NCBI RefSeq assembly: GCF_035083965.1
Contig: NC_089736.1
Coordinates: 9,758,207-9,822,206, forward strand
Source: Branchiostoma lanceolatum
Taxonomy: Eukaryota; Chordata; Leptocardii; Amphioxiformes; Branchiostomatidae
Direction of reading: 5' to 3'
DNA length: 64,000 nucleotides
Below the pieces are notes generated by a model. It did not search any database. It was not told the DNA's origin and worked only from the letters and a program-made list of their open reading frames with translations. Numbering within the stretch: the first letter of the stretch is position 1; every line of letters starts with the position of its first letter. The translations under genes were made by a program, and so were the position numbers. This document shows positions 47,331 through 59,479 of this stretch, piece by piece.

Positions 47331-48499
47331 GAAAGGATACAAGTTTTGTAAAATGATTCAGCAGAACACCATTGTACTGCCTTCACTGTGATCGTTCTCC
47401 TTGGTCATGGTAGGGCCGAATTTACACCAAGTACTGACCTGAAAACAAAAGAGAAATTTGGTGCATTTCTGTGCTGGGCATCAACGTCTTACATGTGATT
47501 TTGGGTATATCCTTCGAAGTGCGAAGCAACGTTTCTCGAAAGTCCTTCTACAGCGACAGCTTCTTTCCACGGACAGCCAGACTTTAGAACAGTGTCGAAG
47601 ACAACTGTTTCCCCCCTGCATAAACGTGTCGTGCATTCCTTTAGAACCAATGTTCACTGCTATATCCTGGCATAAAAAACATTTTTAGCTTGATGTTTTC
47701 CGATAACAATTTTCTAGAAAACTAAGAAAAATTTTCTTTTGCTGTCTTACTATAAGATTCGGTTTTTGTTTGGTTAGATAAGGTATTCTTACAGGTTCTT
47801 TTCTTAAGATATTTTTCCTTGAAAATTTGATTCTACTAGAATAATTTTCTTGTCAACAGGAAAAACAAGAATCATAAGAAAAGCGATTGCGTTGAACAAA
47901 TCCGTTTGAAAAACGTGTTAAAATTGATATCCCGGCCTTCCAAGTATTTTTCTTCGGGAGCCTTTCAAATCTTGGCTTTCCGGAAAAGATTTTAAGTCAT
48001 ACAAAGGCTTTTGGTTTAAATTTTTGTTTGTCAGAATATTCTATTGTACCGTTACACCAGATTAACACGCGTCACGCAGATTGAAATGATTGACAGCTCA
48101 AGCAAACGACTCGGAAACAGGACGTGCGTGTCCCCAACACAAAACCGTTTCACTGATTTCATTATCGACTGATACCTATATAATCTTTCACTTATCCTTT
48201 TTAAGCATTCCTGGATGTCACAAAAGCTTTCTCTAAGCAGTTATTTGTGGTGTTTTGTACTGTAAATGCCAATACAATTAAACTGACATAAAACAAATAC
48301 AATAGATTCGTGAGGAGCGCTCACGCGCCAAAGCTTTAGAACAAAGAAAAGTTGATTTATTTTACAATTCTTTTCAAATGGAACCATGGTTATCATATTG
48401 ATTTTGATAATGACGTCAATAGAATAGGAACTATTGAAGACATTTTTTGTCATTGAAACTAATGCTATGGATCGTAAGGACCTTTTATTGTAACGGAAA

Positions 48500-48930
48500 C
48501 CTTGGTAATAGTTTGTTTCGTGGCGTCGTGTTGCGTAACGGCTAGAACATTCGGCCGTCAAACAAGGGAACCCGACTTCGAAGCCGGCTTGCCCCCAGAC
48601 ATGTCTGGACATGCGACCGGGCGTTGTGACCTTGGGAAAGGCACTTAACACAAATTTCCTCACGTGACTCAGGGGTAAATGAGTACCTAGCTTCGGTTAG
48701 GGACGTCCCTCGGATAGGACGTTAAATAGAGTGTTTGAGCAGAGCCATTGCATATCAACCTTCGCGCACGTTAAAGAACCCACCACACCTTTCGAAAAGA
48801 GTAGGGGCATGCCCCGGTGTTAGCGGTTCAAAACCTACAGTCCTATGGACGCACATGGGTTCGCCCTTAATAATAGCCTACAAATAGATGGGCTACCGTG
48901 GCATGTACATGCTAAACCAATAAATAGAAT
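48500..48930 (+). mobile_element. tRNA-derived SINE with recognisable A and B boxes
   Basis: TGCGTAACGGCTAGAACA resembles a tRNA A box and GACTTCGAAGCC a B box about 45 bp later. The body contains GGGACGTCCCTCGGATAGGA and a long conserved-looking segment, and it ends AT-rich. It is not a tRNA gene: no cloverleaf closes. It is a different family, or a much longer version, of the SINEs at 40.3 and 51.3 kb. Confidence 0.65.
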
Positions 48931-48974
48931 TAAAAAATAGTTTGTTTTGTGTTGCATAACCGGCACCAGGTCGG

Positions 48975-49325
48975 GGTACATAAGTTACATAATGTACCCC
49001 GACTTGTAGCGTATGTACCCCGACCTGTAGCGTATGTACCCGACCTGTAGCGTATGTACCTCGACTTGTAGCGTATATACCCCGACCTGTAGCTTGTAAC
49101 GTATGTACCCCGACCTGTAGCGTATGTACGTACCCCGACTTGTAGCGTATGTACCCCGACTTATAGCGTATGTACCCCGACTTGTAGCGTATGTACCCCG
49201 ACATGTAGCGTATGTACCCCGACTTGTAGCGTATGTACCCCGGCCTGTAGCGTATGTACCCCAACTTGTAGCGTATGTACCCCGACCTATAGCGTATGTA
49301 CCCCGACCTGTAGCGTATGTACCCT
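48975..49325. repeat. 21-bp minisatellite
   Basis: About 16 copies of GTACCCCGACTTGTAGCGTA plus T, mostly exact with T/C and A/G variants; one copy is a base short and one is expanded. Because 21 is a multiple of three, both strands are open through it (YVPRLVA and YIRYKSG), which is not evidence of coding. Confidence 0.95.
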
Positions 49326-49789
49326 TAATTCGCCGCAAAATTCAGAACACGTTAGTGAAGTTCGTAGATGAATATGAGCCAAGAAGTCGACTTCGTCTCA
49401 CTTCGTTGCCAACTGTCTCTAAAAGGTCAATAAAGGTAAAGCAGTCATCCTCAAGACCTCAACTTATGTGAATGCGCGATGCTATTTCAAGTAGTAGTGG
49501 TAGTGTAATGCTGCTTCGCTACGGCTCGCGTTAGCAAGCAGTTACGCCGGGTCAGCCCTACTGTTTTATTGTGTGGGTTCTTTTACGAGCAGAAGTTTGG
49601 TGCTTGAGGTTAACGCCTGAAGCTATCCTCATCCTGGGGGTTGTCTACTTAACAGAAGCCCAAAGCATTTTCACAACGTCAAGACTAAAAATATTCTGGA
49701 TATGGCAATCTCCAGTGTGATGTCAACATTTACTTGCTCATATTAGCACACGTCTATCACGATTTCATACTTTGGGCGTTAAATAAGAG

Positions 49790-49912
49790 CACTGAAAATC
49801 TGGGCGCTATTTTTTTGGTGGTCCCAATATATAAAGGACCACTCGTGCGACTTGTTTCTGTCCTTTCTATATTGGGACCACCAAAAAAAATCAGCCCCCC
49901 AGTTTTTCAATG
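49790..49912. mobile_element. Foldback MITE (about 120 bp)
   Basis: The left arm CACTGAAAATCTGGGCGC..TTTTTTTGGTGGTCCCAATATA and the right arm TATTGGGACCACCAAAAAAA..CCCCAGTTTTTCAATG are inverted, with a loop around CTCGTGCGACTTGTTTC. It sits immediately next to the second copy of the dispersed repeat. Confidence 0.8.
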
Positions 49913-50467
49913 AGTTCTCACCACACAACGACATCGCATCTTTGCTCAAGGTCGATATGCAATGGGATAGTGTTATCTAAGCTTACTATGCATAGAAAGG
50001 ACTAGACAATTGAATTTGAAAATCGGACTTCCAACGTTGTGAAATTGCTTTGGGCTCCTTTAAACCTTCCGAAAGTACGAATGTAACCCCTCACACCGTA
50101 TGCCCGACACAAAAGCTTTTAAAGCTTTAATGTTTTCAGTGTGTTCATGAAGACACACAAGAAATGATCAATATTTCACTTCATACTAAAACTATTTTCA
50201 ACAAAATCACTGAGAAAACACGTTTTGACTGTACGACATCATGACAATAAGACAGACATGCGGCACAGGAATGAATATTTCTACCATTACATTGCTGAAA
50301 TATCTGGACACAAATTTACCGGTATGTATATTCACTGCAATCATATTTTCAAACTAATATTTTCTAGAATTTCTATATCTACGTAGAACTTTGTAAAATC
50401 ATATCAAGGCGTCAGAAGAGCTTCTAACCCACCATAATAACTTTAGATGGAAGTAAAAACAACTTAC

Positions 50468-50574
50468 CGATAGTTGCTTCTTCGTGTGTTGTTCGCTCCC
50501 CACGACCGCATAGCATCAGAGGAAAATAATGCAGTAAGGAAGGTAAAAAGGGGGAAGACGAAGACTTATATATA
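50468..50574 (-). promoter_or_regulatory. Candidate TATA promoter and first exon, possibly of the EGF gene
   Basis: On the minus strand a TATATATA box (50574-50566) is followed about 50 bp later by an ATG (50516). A 49-nt frame (MLCGRGERTTHEEATI) then ends at a strong donor, ATCG|gtaagt. It exits in phase 1, exactly what the first EGF exon at 46034 needs. Against it: the peptide is not a signal peptide, the distance is 4.4 kb, and other exons may intervene. Confidence 0.3.
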
Positions 50575-51079
50575 GGAAACGATTAAAAATGATAGACTTA
50601 AGTTGCAGATAGGTAGTAAAAAAAAAAACGAATCCACTACACCCTCAAAAATGCTATGAGACTACTTATACCTTTACCTTTGTAGATAAAGAAAGATCAG
50701 AGAGTAAGAAACAAAGACGGGAGCAACTTTTTTCGAACGACTGGTAAAAATGAAATCAACAAGAAACAGCCCGCAACTTGTTGAGAAATGTCTCCAGTCA
50801 AAAGAAGCGTCCTTCTCTAGTGTAACCTTGTAGAAGAAACCAAAGCGGTGTGCCGCTCTGGGCTGGTACGCCCAAGGTTTTAAAGCCTCTGTCATGAACA
50901 TGACAAATGGAGAAATCTTTTTTGATGAATTGTGCAGGTAATCTGCCCTATTATTTCGAATAATGGTCATCAATATTTAAAATTTGCATGTAAGGATATG
51001 TCAAAGATTATCATTACGTTTTACTAAAGGACAGTTCATTATCGGACAACTACGTTCTTGTTGCCTTTCGTCTATCTGG

Positions 51080-51235
51080 AACCCCGTCTGTTGCCAGGGC
51101 CTATGCACATGAGCTCTTCGGCACCAAGGCCTACATACCCCCGAGGAAACTTTACCTCGGCCCCCACCGGAGAGTACGTTGCCGAAGAGCTGGCCTATGC
51201 CGGCCCTGGGCGGCATGGCTACAGTCTTGATTTGA
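51080..51235. repeat. Imperfect inverted repeat (MITE-like)
   Basis: GCCAGGGCCTATGC..GAGCTCTTCGGCA at the left matches the complement of TGCCGAAGAGCTGGCCTATG..GGCCCTGGGC at the right. The GC-rich + strand frame across it (51058-51330) follows from this structure and has no splice or family support. Confidence 0.6.
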
Positions 51236-51309
51236 GGTTATTTGAAATGATTTATTTTTCTATGAATACTACAACTATCTCAACTAGCAACAGCCTCAAA
51301 GTTGAGCTC

Positions 51310-51545
51310 CTGGTTCCAATTCGTCGTTAACTGGGAGACCCGGTTTAAATCCTGGGACAGGCATCTCGGTTGAGACTGCGCACGTCTTTCGGAAGGGACG
51401 TAAAATGGGAGCCCAAGTACATTAAAGGGAAAGCGCTACCAACTCCTCCCTGTAAAAAATATACCTACTACAGAAACATGAAGAAAACTTGCTGGCTTAT
51501 TTACAACTAGATACAAGGGTATAAACAAACGAACAAAAAGTCCAA
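51310..51545 (+). mobile_element. tRNA-derived SINE copy
   Basis: It contains the family blocks TGGGAGACCCGG, GTCTTTCGGAAGGGACGTAA and GAAAGCGCTACCAACTCCTC, then an A-rich tail with AAACAAACGAACAAAAAG. It is collinear with the copies at 40.3 and 52.7 kb. Confidence 0.65.
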
Positions 51546-52797
51546 TGCTAACGAAGTCCGACAAGAAGGCGTTGGTCGTTCCCCGCTGCCTGCTGATATT
51601 GATGGTAATATCGCGTGGTGGAGGTCTTTATCACGCATTTATCGACCGGCCCTAATCCACCTGCCCCGACCAATGACGGCGTAATAACGTTGATAAAGAC
51701 TCGGCATGTTAGCACTGATGGAGGTATTGGTTCTCATTACTTTTTCATGGCGTTTTTTAACCAAGCGGAAACGTGGACCTGGGCTTTTTAAAAAGTATAA
51801 ATCCTTTAAAACCCCTGTTCCGACATGGAATTAAAGGCACCTTTTGTAAGATTTTGACGCCCAAACTGGACATATTCTGCAGAACATGATTTTGACTGTG
51901 TTCTTTTTCAGCGACTTCTTAAACATATCTTAGTCATTCTATGCACATTTCAACAAGTGTTTATCTATGGCTAAAACGCACATTACATTATCTGTTGAAC
52001 TAGTCTCTCGACAAAAAAAGGCAAATTTGTAAACAAATCCTAAGCTTTAAACACATTCGTACGGCACAACAACGTCATATTTCAAATGCTACCCTCTGAA
52101 TATCGCTTGGCAATGTGATAAGAAAAAAAGGTACCAAAACATTGACTTTTTCATCGTTCCGATCCTACAATAGAAGCCTGTAAGGTCTAACTACCCTAGG
52201 ATTTATACCCTGATTTAAATGTATCTGTGCTAGAAAAAACTGAAAGCGTGACAAAATGTTATATATGCTAGACAATTATGATTTATGATATCAACTGTAT
52301 ATTACCTACTTTACAACATCCTATTGTACATTTATCGACGACAGAATAAGGTTAATGTGATTACAATGCGAGCTCAAAAGGGACTATAATTAATTGCCTA
52401 TTTGATTGACAGTTTCATAGGACAGCAGAAAACATAAAAGACAATTACGTCATTGTGTCTACAAATTTGGGACGCACAGGTGTTTTTATTGTTCACATCT
52501 AAGATCGGGATAGAAATTCAGATTATTCACCTTTTACAATGTAAGCTTAAAATTTGTCAAAAAGGATCACAATTGTCAATTTGATTGGCAGAGATTAAGT
52601 TTTTTTTTAACGCATTAGATTTATGTCCGGATGCCCATACATATGGGATGTCCCTGTGGCATAACTGGTATATGTACATGTAGCAGCCTCACAGTTTCCA
52701 ATTTGTTCGTAACTTGGAGACCCCGGGGTCAGGACATCTCGGCTGGGGCTGCCCCGTCTTTCGGAAGGGACGTAAAAAGGGGGAAGAACTAGCAACC

Positions 52798-53119
52798 TAG
52801 CCTGTGGAGTCCAGCCTTCTTAGCTTTAGTCCGCTACCCAAGCTCTGCTCCTCGCTTGGCCAGGAGCGGAGCTTGGGTAGTGGACTATAGCTAATGCTTT
52901 GGTCACATTTCCAAGCCGGGGCCCGGCCGAGCTGTTTGAGAAAACAAAGAATAAAAGACGCATATCAAGGATATATATAACGTATGGTAAGGAATAATTT
53001 TTCAAAAGTTTTGTGTGTTTTGTTGTCTTTTATATCATAGTTTTCGTTCCCACAAGCTGCCCGGCCGGGCCCCGGGTTGGAAATGTGACCCTAGCATAAG
53101 AAGGCTGGACTCCAGGCTA
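52798..53119. mobile_element. MITE with TAGCCTG termini and 9-bp TSD, inserted in the SINE
   Basis: It starts TAGCCTGTGGAGTCCAGCCT and ends AGGCTGGACTCCAGGCTA. The flanking direct repeat CTAGCAACC is perfect (52789-52797, 53120-53128). It contains a second foldback (GTCCGCTACCCAAGCT / AGCTTGGGTAGTGGAC) and a nested TAA-TSD MITE. Confidence 0.88.
52895..53096. mobile_element. PIF/Harbinger-like MITE, copy 1 (nested)
   Basis: Termini are TGCTTTGGTCACATTTCCAA and TTGGAAATGTGACCCTAGCA, with GC-rich inner arms (GGGGCCCGGCC). It is flanked by TAA on both sides. A 3-bp TAA/TWA target duplication is typical of PIF/Harbinger. It is nested inside the TAGCCTG element. Confidence 0.82.
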
Positions 53120-53256
53120 CTAGCAACCCCTCCTTGTAAATTAACACCCTGCTACTGAAACAGCAGAGAAATTTGCTGCCCTATGTGTCACTAGAGAGAG
53201 GGGGAAGAGAGAAAGGGGGAGAGAGCTGAACAGAAAAATACAAAAAGTCCCTGTAA

Positions 53257-53454
53257 TGCTTAGGTCCCATTTCCAATCCGGGGCCCGGCCGGGCTGTTTG
53301 CGAAAACGAAAAAATAAACGCATATCAAGAAAATACACAAAATATAGTTAGGAGTATTTTTTTACGTTTTGTGTCTTTTCTTGTCTTTTATATCATATTT
53401 TTCGTTACAACAAGCTACCCGGCCGGGCCCCGGATTGGAAATGTGACCCTAGCA
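53257..53454. mobile_element. PIF/Harbinger-like MITE, copy 2
   Basis: This is the same element as 52895-53096 at about 85-90% by eye (TGCTTAGGTCCCATTTCCAA..TTGGAAATGTGACCCTAGCA). It also has TAA on both sides (53254-53256, 53455-53457). It lies only 160 bp from copy 1, in direct orientation. Confidence 0.85.
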
Positions 53455-53457
53455 TAA

Positions 53458-56400
53458 GTCGATCGTGACACACGTCGCCTACATAACACAGTCACCATCT
53501 ACCAAAGCAAACAGACAAAACCGAAAATCGAAACGTCGATTGATTAATATGGATCCAAAAACACAACTGTACTCATATTAGCTGTCAGGTTGTTTTTGTC
53601 AGCTGTCATAACTGTCAAGTTGTTTTTTGAGAAAATTACACCGCTTTTAATGGCCCTTAGTCCTCTTAATATTCCCTTCCTTACCCCTATTTTGTTTGCC
53701 AGTTCTATGTGCATTTCAATGACACAGCGGTACATTGGGAACATAGATGTATCTGTAACAAAAACAAATTAACTCCGACAAAGTGACTTACAGTTGGTAT
53801 TATAGGATTTTATTTCGTGACTGCAGAGGCTAGTGGGTATTTTCATGGATTACTGCTAAACTGGGAAAGCTTTTCTGTTGTCGACCCAACCATTCCAATG
53901 ATGTTATTTCGACTTATGATATTTTTCAACTGAAAGGATTTGTCCTGATGGCAGAATTGTGCTTGTCAGATACGTTTTCGTAGTGTTTCATCATTCTGCT
54001 GTGATATTGGCATAAAATCTATCCATACATTTTTCGTGTGTTTGTGCGTTGGTGTTGATATGAGCTAGCGGACACGTGATTGAGAGATCACTGCTTCAAA
54101 AGCTCCTGGCATTTCTGACTAGACGTTGTGTCCATAGCCGGGGAAAGATATTTTATCCCCAACTTTCCTCACTCCACCCAGTGGTAAAATGGGTACCTGA
54201 CTTCAGTTGGGGAGGTGATAGGCGATAGAAAGAGAGGAATGTGATCCGCTTTCCAATACCGTACCGTGTCCAACACATAGTGAAAAACAACTCACTGTCT
54301 ATACGGCCTCAAAAAGGCTATGAAACTTTTACCTTTATCTTTTGCAGTAAATCATTTTAGACAGTTATGCCTTTATCATCCCTCGTGGCCGTCTCTGACT
54401 GTCATGATAGTTTTGTCTAAACAATAAAAAGTTGAGTTTGATATTTCGTCTGTCAATATAATTCATCTGGGATGAAATAGCGCACAATACATGCGTGATG
54501 TCGAAATCAGTGCTATAACTTGGAAACAAAGGAAATTCTACAATAAAATACCTATTCAGCAAATGTACAATGACACTATTGATTTCGTTAATCATATAAT
54601 ACTGTCGTTTCTAAGGGTACAACATCGGCGCCATGGTTAGTAGAATCATAAAAGACATCGCTATAGATTAGAGACATCATAAATTGTTTGGTCATGAAGG
54701 AGGGATTAGAATAGATAGATACAAAGAAAATGTTTAAACTTTTTGTGCTATGAGTTGGCTGAGACTTTCTTTTTCAGTCCGACGTTATTTCCTCAAAAGT
54801 AATTATCTATATTCTACTGATATTCTATTCCCTATACACTGTTGCTACCTTGGATGAGCCTATTTGGGTAGTGACAACTTTCTCTTAATAAGCGACCATA
54901 GATATTTTGATGATCTACACGATAGCATTCTTTCACTTAAAGATTTACTGAAGATTGGCGGTCAAAAACCTGTCAGAATAATAATGGTCTGAAAAACAGT
55001 TCCAGTGTTCTCTGTACGTATGAAAGAAAGAACTTTTTGTGCTAGTCTAATCCCCCACCATACACAGTGAATGATATTTTGTGTATACGTGCTATGTTTG
55101 AACTTCCAGATTCGATCTTTCTTTAAGTACGACTGTAAGTCCCTATCTCCCAATGCCGTGCAGATATAAAAGAACTCTCCAACTAAGCAGAGGTTCGTTT
55201 TTTTCAGGCTTTCTATTTTGTCAGGTTTTGTTCTTTCCTTGTTATTGGCTCGCGAACAAAACCTGATAAAATAGAGAGCCCGACAATAACTGCCTGTAAA
55301 AAGACGTCAAAAACAAGCCGGAGCCAAACCGGCTCTGCTTGGAGAGTAATATAGAAGATGACAGTATTTTATGACATCTATTAACAGCTCATGACTGTCT
55401 TCATGATTCACTGAACATCTGGTAATAAAACCACAATAGGAATCAATACGGACATCAGCAAACTTCTGTGTGATTTTTATCAGTTTTATTACACCTCATT
55501 GGATTGGGCAGGTGTAGAATGCTGGATCAATACAGTCATGATAAACGTCCATTCTACACGATAGCATTAACAAAAGAACGGAAACAATGGTTTTGTAAAA
55601 AAGTACCAAGGCACGCTAATGTCCCCAGTACAGAATGTATTCTGTATATTTTGTACGTGATTATTAAACAAAGAAAAGCTTATTTTGCATTGACAATGTT
55701 GATTAAGTACTGCTGTTAAGTCTCTGACAGAAGCGTTGGGTTTTCAATAAGACTCTAGAATTGTCCAAATATGGTGATTGGCCAGGAGATTACTTTGTGT
55801 AATTCTTTGGCCAGTTAACTTCAGCAACTATTCAGCATACAGACAATTCATACATTTTTAAAATATATAATATATAATATATAGCAAATATAAATAAAAT
55901 GCAACAAAAAGAATGCAAAATCCAACTGTTGTTACTGTTTCGTGAGAAGCATTAGACAGAAACCCCCTTCACATGGGTGCCCAGTATTTCTCACTTAGTG
56001 CCATTTTTTACCAGGCTTGACAGTACAAGACAAAAGCAAGTTCCTCCCATCATCAGCACAGTAAAACTGATGCGACATGATCAAATTCTGAAGCACGAAA
56101 ATGTAAAAATACATCAAAAATGTCTGTCTAAAGCAATTAACCTTGTGGTAATAGGTTTCTCCTGTGATTAACTTTAATGTCTACCAGGTCTTTATTCTTA
56201 TGTTACTTTTGTGTGTATTAATAAAAGTCAATGACAGGTTGTAAAATATTTACGACAACATGCGGATGTCAACTTGATCAAAAGACAGTGGTGGAGAAGC
56301 AAGAGATATGGATTGCTTAATGCTGTTCATTTTCCAACTCCTAACAGTTTACATGTCATTCTTGGAGACATTTTAAATTATATTTTCAGATTTGTATATG

Positions 56401-56692
56401 ATGTTCTTTTAGACTCTTAGTCATAGAGTTTGACAACAGAAAGCTTGCAATAATTGCACACAAAAAGGCAACACCAAAATATGCCAGATGGGACACCCAT
56501 ATTTAAGTTGAATCAACTAAGGCCTTTGACATGTCAATGTTGTCCATGTACGTGTCCTTTGCATTAAGATTCCCACCCTTTAAAGTTGGAACAATTCTTT
56601 AACTGTTGAAATTGTTTTCTAATTCAAATACATATTGCACAGCATACACATCGGTGTCAACACATGACTGTTAACACAATGGTAATTCTATC
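53458..56692. other. Intergenic sequence, no gene seen
   Basis: It is AT-rich. A SINE-like stretch at about 54060-54345 (CCACCCAGTGGTAAAATGGG, ending ..ACCTTTATCTTTT) and a MITE at 55173-55348 are the only structures I can support. The short open frames here lack splice sites and family signatures. Confidence 0.5.
55173..55348. mobile_element. MITE of the ACTCTCCAAGCAGAG family, copy 1
   Basis: The left end AACTCTCCAACTAAGCAGAG is inverse to the right end CTCTGCTTGGAGAGTA. An inner second inverted pair is present (GTCAGGTTTTGTTC / GAACAAAACCTGATAAAATA). The possible duplication ATATAAAA/ATATAGAA is imperfect. Second copy at 63620-63746. Confidence 0.75.
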
Positions 56693-59479
56693 TCAATCTC
56701 TGTCATACCAACGTCCATATAAGCCAGCAGACAGCACTGGTTTTGACACTCCCTTCGTGCTGCTTATTGCCTGCGCTTCATACTTCCACTCACTAGGTGG
56801 CGCTAGTGAGACACCATCTGTGGTGACCTCTGGATACACATAAGAAGTGCTGAAGTTTCCAGACATGTGGAGGAAGGAGAAGGATGTAGAGGCTGATGTG
56901 ATTCCTGTACCACAGGATGAGTGGCTGTTTGACTGACATTTCAGAAGAACACAGACCTGTAGGAACAAAAATATTGTACAGATTAGATTGTGTTATTGCG
57001 AAAATTATACTTTTGATAATGCATATTACAGGTGTCGATCTTACAATGTATACCTTTTGTACCCATGTACCTAAGTCACCAAAATCACCATATTAAGTAC
57101 CATTTCTTTTATTGAAAATAGGAAAAGGAAAAAAAAAACAATGTATTGATCATATTACTATCTACATGTGTTAGCCAGCTTCATAATATTTATAACTTTT
57201 GTTTTGACATCTATTATATATGTTATTATAGCAACTTCATATAGTATTGAATTTTGACATGGTGGAATGTGTAAAGTTGAGGAAATAGTTTGCTCTATGA
57301 CATGGCTAGCCATTGCACATTGGAACAGATGAGTCTTTCAAGAAGTATATACAGTTTAGTTAGTATGGCTTCTTTTGCAATTGTTAATGTACTATTAAAC
57401 TGCAGTTCATGTATTCAACACAAGGTGGCACTTCTGCTACATCAAGATACTACCACATACCTGCAAGTAGTACTGCCCCTGGAATGTATGGAGTCCATCA
57501 AAGGCACCAAATGCGTACAGCTCTCCCTCCTTCAGTGACATGGTATAATCCAATTGGCAGCACAGTGCATTGTCACAGACTTCTACATGGCCTGTTCCAT
57601 CTTCAAGGGGTGAGAAAGTGTACATGTCTTCTTCTAGCTTTGACTGAAAAGTCCCTGCGATGAGATTTGTAGATCTAGATGACCTGTCTTCACCAGAAAG
57701 CTTAGGAATAGCATTGTGATTACGGTCTTGTTTAGGATAGTCTTTCTTCTCGTTTTCTGTGATTTTGTTACAAAAGTTTTCATCACTAAAACAAGCAGGA
57801 TCGGTAGGCACTGTAGCAATAAGCAGTTTACCCCCACTCAACCAATCAGAGTCATGATAGTAAACCAAGGCTCCTGATTGGCCAGAGTAAATCCCACTGC
57901 CTGTCATGTCAAAGAAAGTAAGATGCTGATTGGCTGACAGAAGATTGACATTCTCTCCCATGGCCCATGCCTGGTGGTATTGTATAGCATGTCTCAGAGG
58001 CAATGCATTCCCCCATGCTGTAGGAAAAACCACATTCTTAACACCCAACTTCTCAACAACTTCTACTGAAGGATCTTTGAAGAGAATATCGAAACAGGTG
58101 AACATACCGAATGTCACAGAAAACACTGTGAACTTCACATGTTCACATTTGGGTGGGGAATCAAACTGATTTTCATAAAACAGGTTGTATTTGTGATATT
58201 TCGCAAGAAATTTTCCATCATCGTCAAATGCAACATCTGTGTTAAACTGGTAGTGACCATCGTTTGGGCAGTTGGGATCTTCTTTTGTGGAACAGTTTTG
58301 TTTATCGCCTATGTTCGCTACCACAACAATGCTGTTATTCCGTGCGATACAGCTCAGGATATGTAGGACTTCCGTGTTGGAATGCTGGTCTGGATGAAGG
58401 CACGGATTCCAAGATTCCACTGAGGGGTCCGGAATGTCCTCCAGAAATGGGAAAATGGAATGACGAGTGTAAGCCATGCCGTAGATGCCGTCCTCTGGAA
58501 AAACAATGATCTGGGCTCCCTGTAGAATTCCATAAAGAAATTAAAACAATATGAGAGTTAATATGTTATTGTTTGGCCCCACAAATATGTCACCTCCTAC
58601 CACTAGGAGCTTTTCTGCCTCTACCATTTTGGGACAAGAGACCAATGTACCCTAAAACCCCAAATTGTACTGTAAATGCATTTCAGTTCGCAGTGGTCCT
58701 AAGGTCTTGGTATATTCTTCATCGTGAACTTGAAACCACTGCGAAAAAGCTTGTTTTATCTTCTACCCACCTACTACCGTGTTTCAACCGCAATCTAAAA
58801 ACACTCTCTTTTCTACCTAGTATGAAATCAAAACACTGCGAACTTAACTTTACTAGTATTTTCAATTGGTAGTTCAGTAGTTGGACAAAGGTCAATGTCC
58901 TGTAGGGCGCCTCTTCAAACAAAGAAAATTACCTCACCAGTGAAGTCTTTAAAAAAAAAATATTCAGGTATAGGACTAGCATTAAAAAGATGTTGGACTG
59001 TCAAAGGGATGTATGTCAGTGGTAAACATTGGTATGGATGATATCCAATACGTCCCGAATTCAAGGACATTTTCACAGTGCCCCATCACTTTCACCAAGG
59101 AGGTTTTATAAAACCTCCTTGCTATCACTGAATTATTATGAAACAACCCCTTCTTCAATCACCTGCTCCACGTACGTCTCACCTGTTTGCTAGCAGCTCT
59201 AGCCTGATCTTCAAACACCTGGAGGTTTTTCTTCATCAGTTCCAAGGCGCTGGAACGGTTCAGGACGCGGTGAGTGCCCTGTAGAAGGTACGTTTCGTGC
59301 TCGTACACAGCTGCAACATACGAGGTGGGCGTTCCCTGTTGAAGTTGATCATGACAACATCGCAAGGGGGAGGGGGGCTTATCGGCCCTGTACTGGGAGT
59401 CATACGCTCTAGTCCCGCTCCCATGAGTGTCAAAAACTCCTAGGAACACTACCAACACAACTGACGCATGCAAAGACAT
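56693..59479 (-). CDS. Secreted biotinidase/vanin-type amidohydrolase (3 exons, 539 aa)
   Basis: Exons are 59479-59183, 58519-57461 and 56956-56693; both introns are phase 0. Residues 1-20 are a signal peptide (MSLHASVVLVVFLGVFDTHG). The nitrilase-superfamily domain follows: SYVAAVYEHETYLL near the N-terminus, and a catalytic triad of Glu108 (IVFPEDGIYG), Lys209 (KYHKYNLF) and Cys241 (FTCFDILF). The spacings are nearly those of human vanin-1 (79/178/211). The tail (CDNALCCQLDY..YAFGAFDG, then VCVLLKC) is the C-terminal domain shared by vanins and biotinidase. Known reactions: biotinidase releases biotin from biocytin and vanin hydrolyses pantetheine. Sequence alone does not say which applies; length favours biotinidase (543 aa). 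Several N-glycosylation sequons (NNS, NCS, NFS) fit secretion. No GPI signal is evident at the C-terminus. Confidence 0.93.
59096..59121. repeat. Perfect 26-bp palindrome in biotinidase/vanin intron 1
   Basis: Thirteen bases (CAAGGAGGTTTTA) are followed without a spacer by their exact complement. It lies about 60 bp downstream of the exon 1 donor. Confidence 0.9.

Larger units (their letters stand above)
46035..50467. other. Gene-poor interval upstream of the EGF array
   Basis: No confident exon is seen. Contents: a minus-strand frame after an acceptor-like tttgtag at about 46395 (considered and left uncalled), a diverged dispersed repeat pair, a SINE (48500-48930), a 21-bp minisatellite (48975-49325) and a foldback MITE (49790-49912). 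If the EGF gene's first exon is near 50.5 kb, this is its first intron. Confidence 0.5.
52660..53195 (+). mobile_element. SINE interrupted by a MITE
   Basis: The 5' half (to ..GGAAGAACTAGCAACC at 52797) and the 3' half (CTAGCAACCCCTCCTTGTAA from 53120, to TGTGTCACTAG) are collinear with the uninterrupted SINE at 40280-40530, where the site reads AAGAGCTAGCAACCCC once. The 322 bp between them are the inserted element. Confidence 0.85.

Noticed and set aside
48525-48600. A tRNA gene suggested by A- and B-box-like sequence
   Set aside because: No cloverleaf closes (no matching acceptor stem, poor anticodon arm) and the sequence continues into a SINE body.
48893-49471. YVPRLVA / YIRYKSG proteins
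   Set aside because: They are products of a 21-bp minisatellite with no start context, splice sites or non-repetitive part.
51058-51330. 90-residue + strand frame in GC-rich DNA
   Set aside because: It coincides with an imperfect inverted repeat and lacks splice signals or any family signature.
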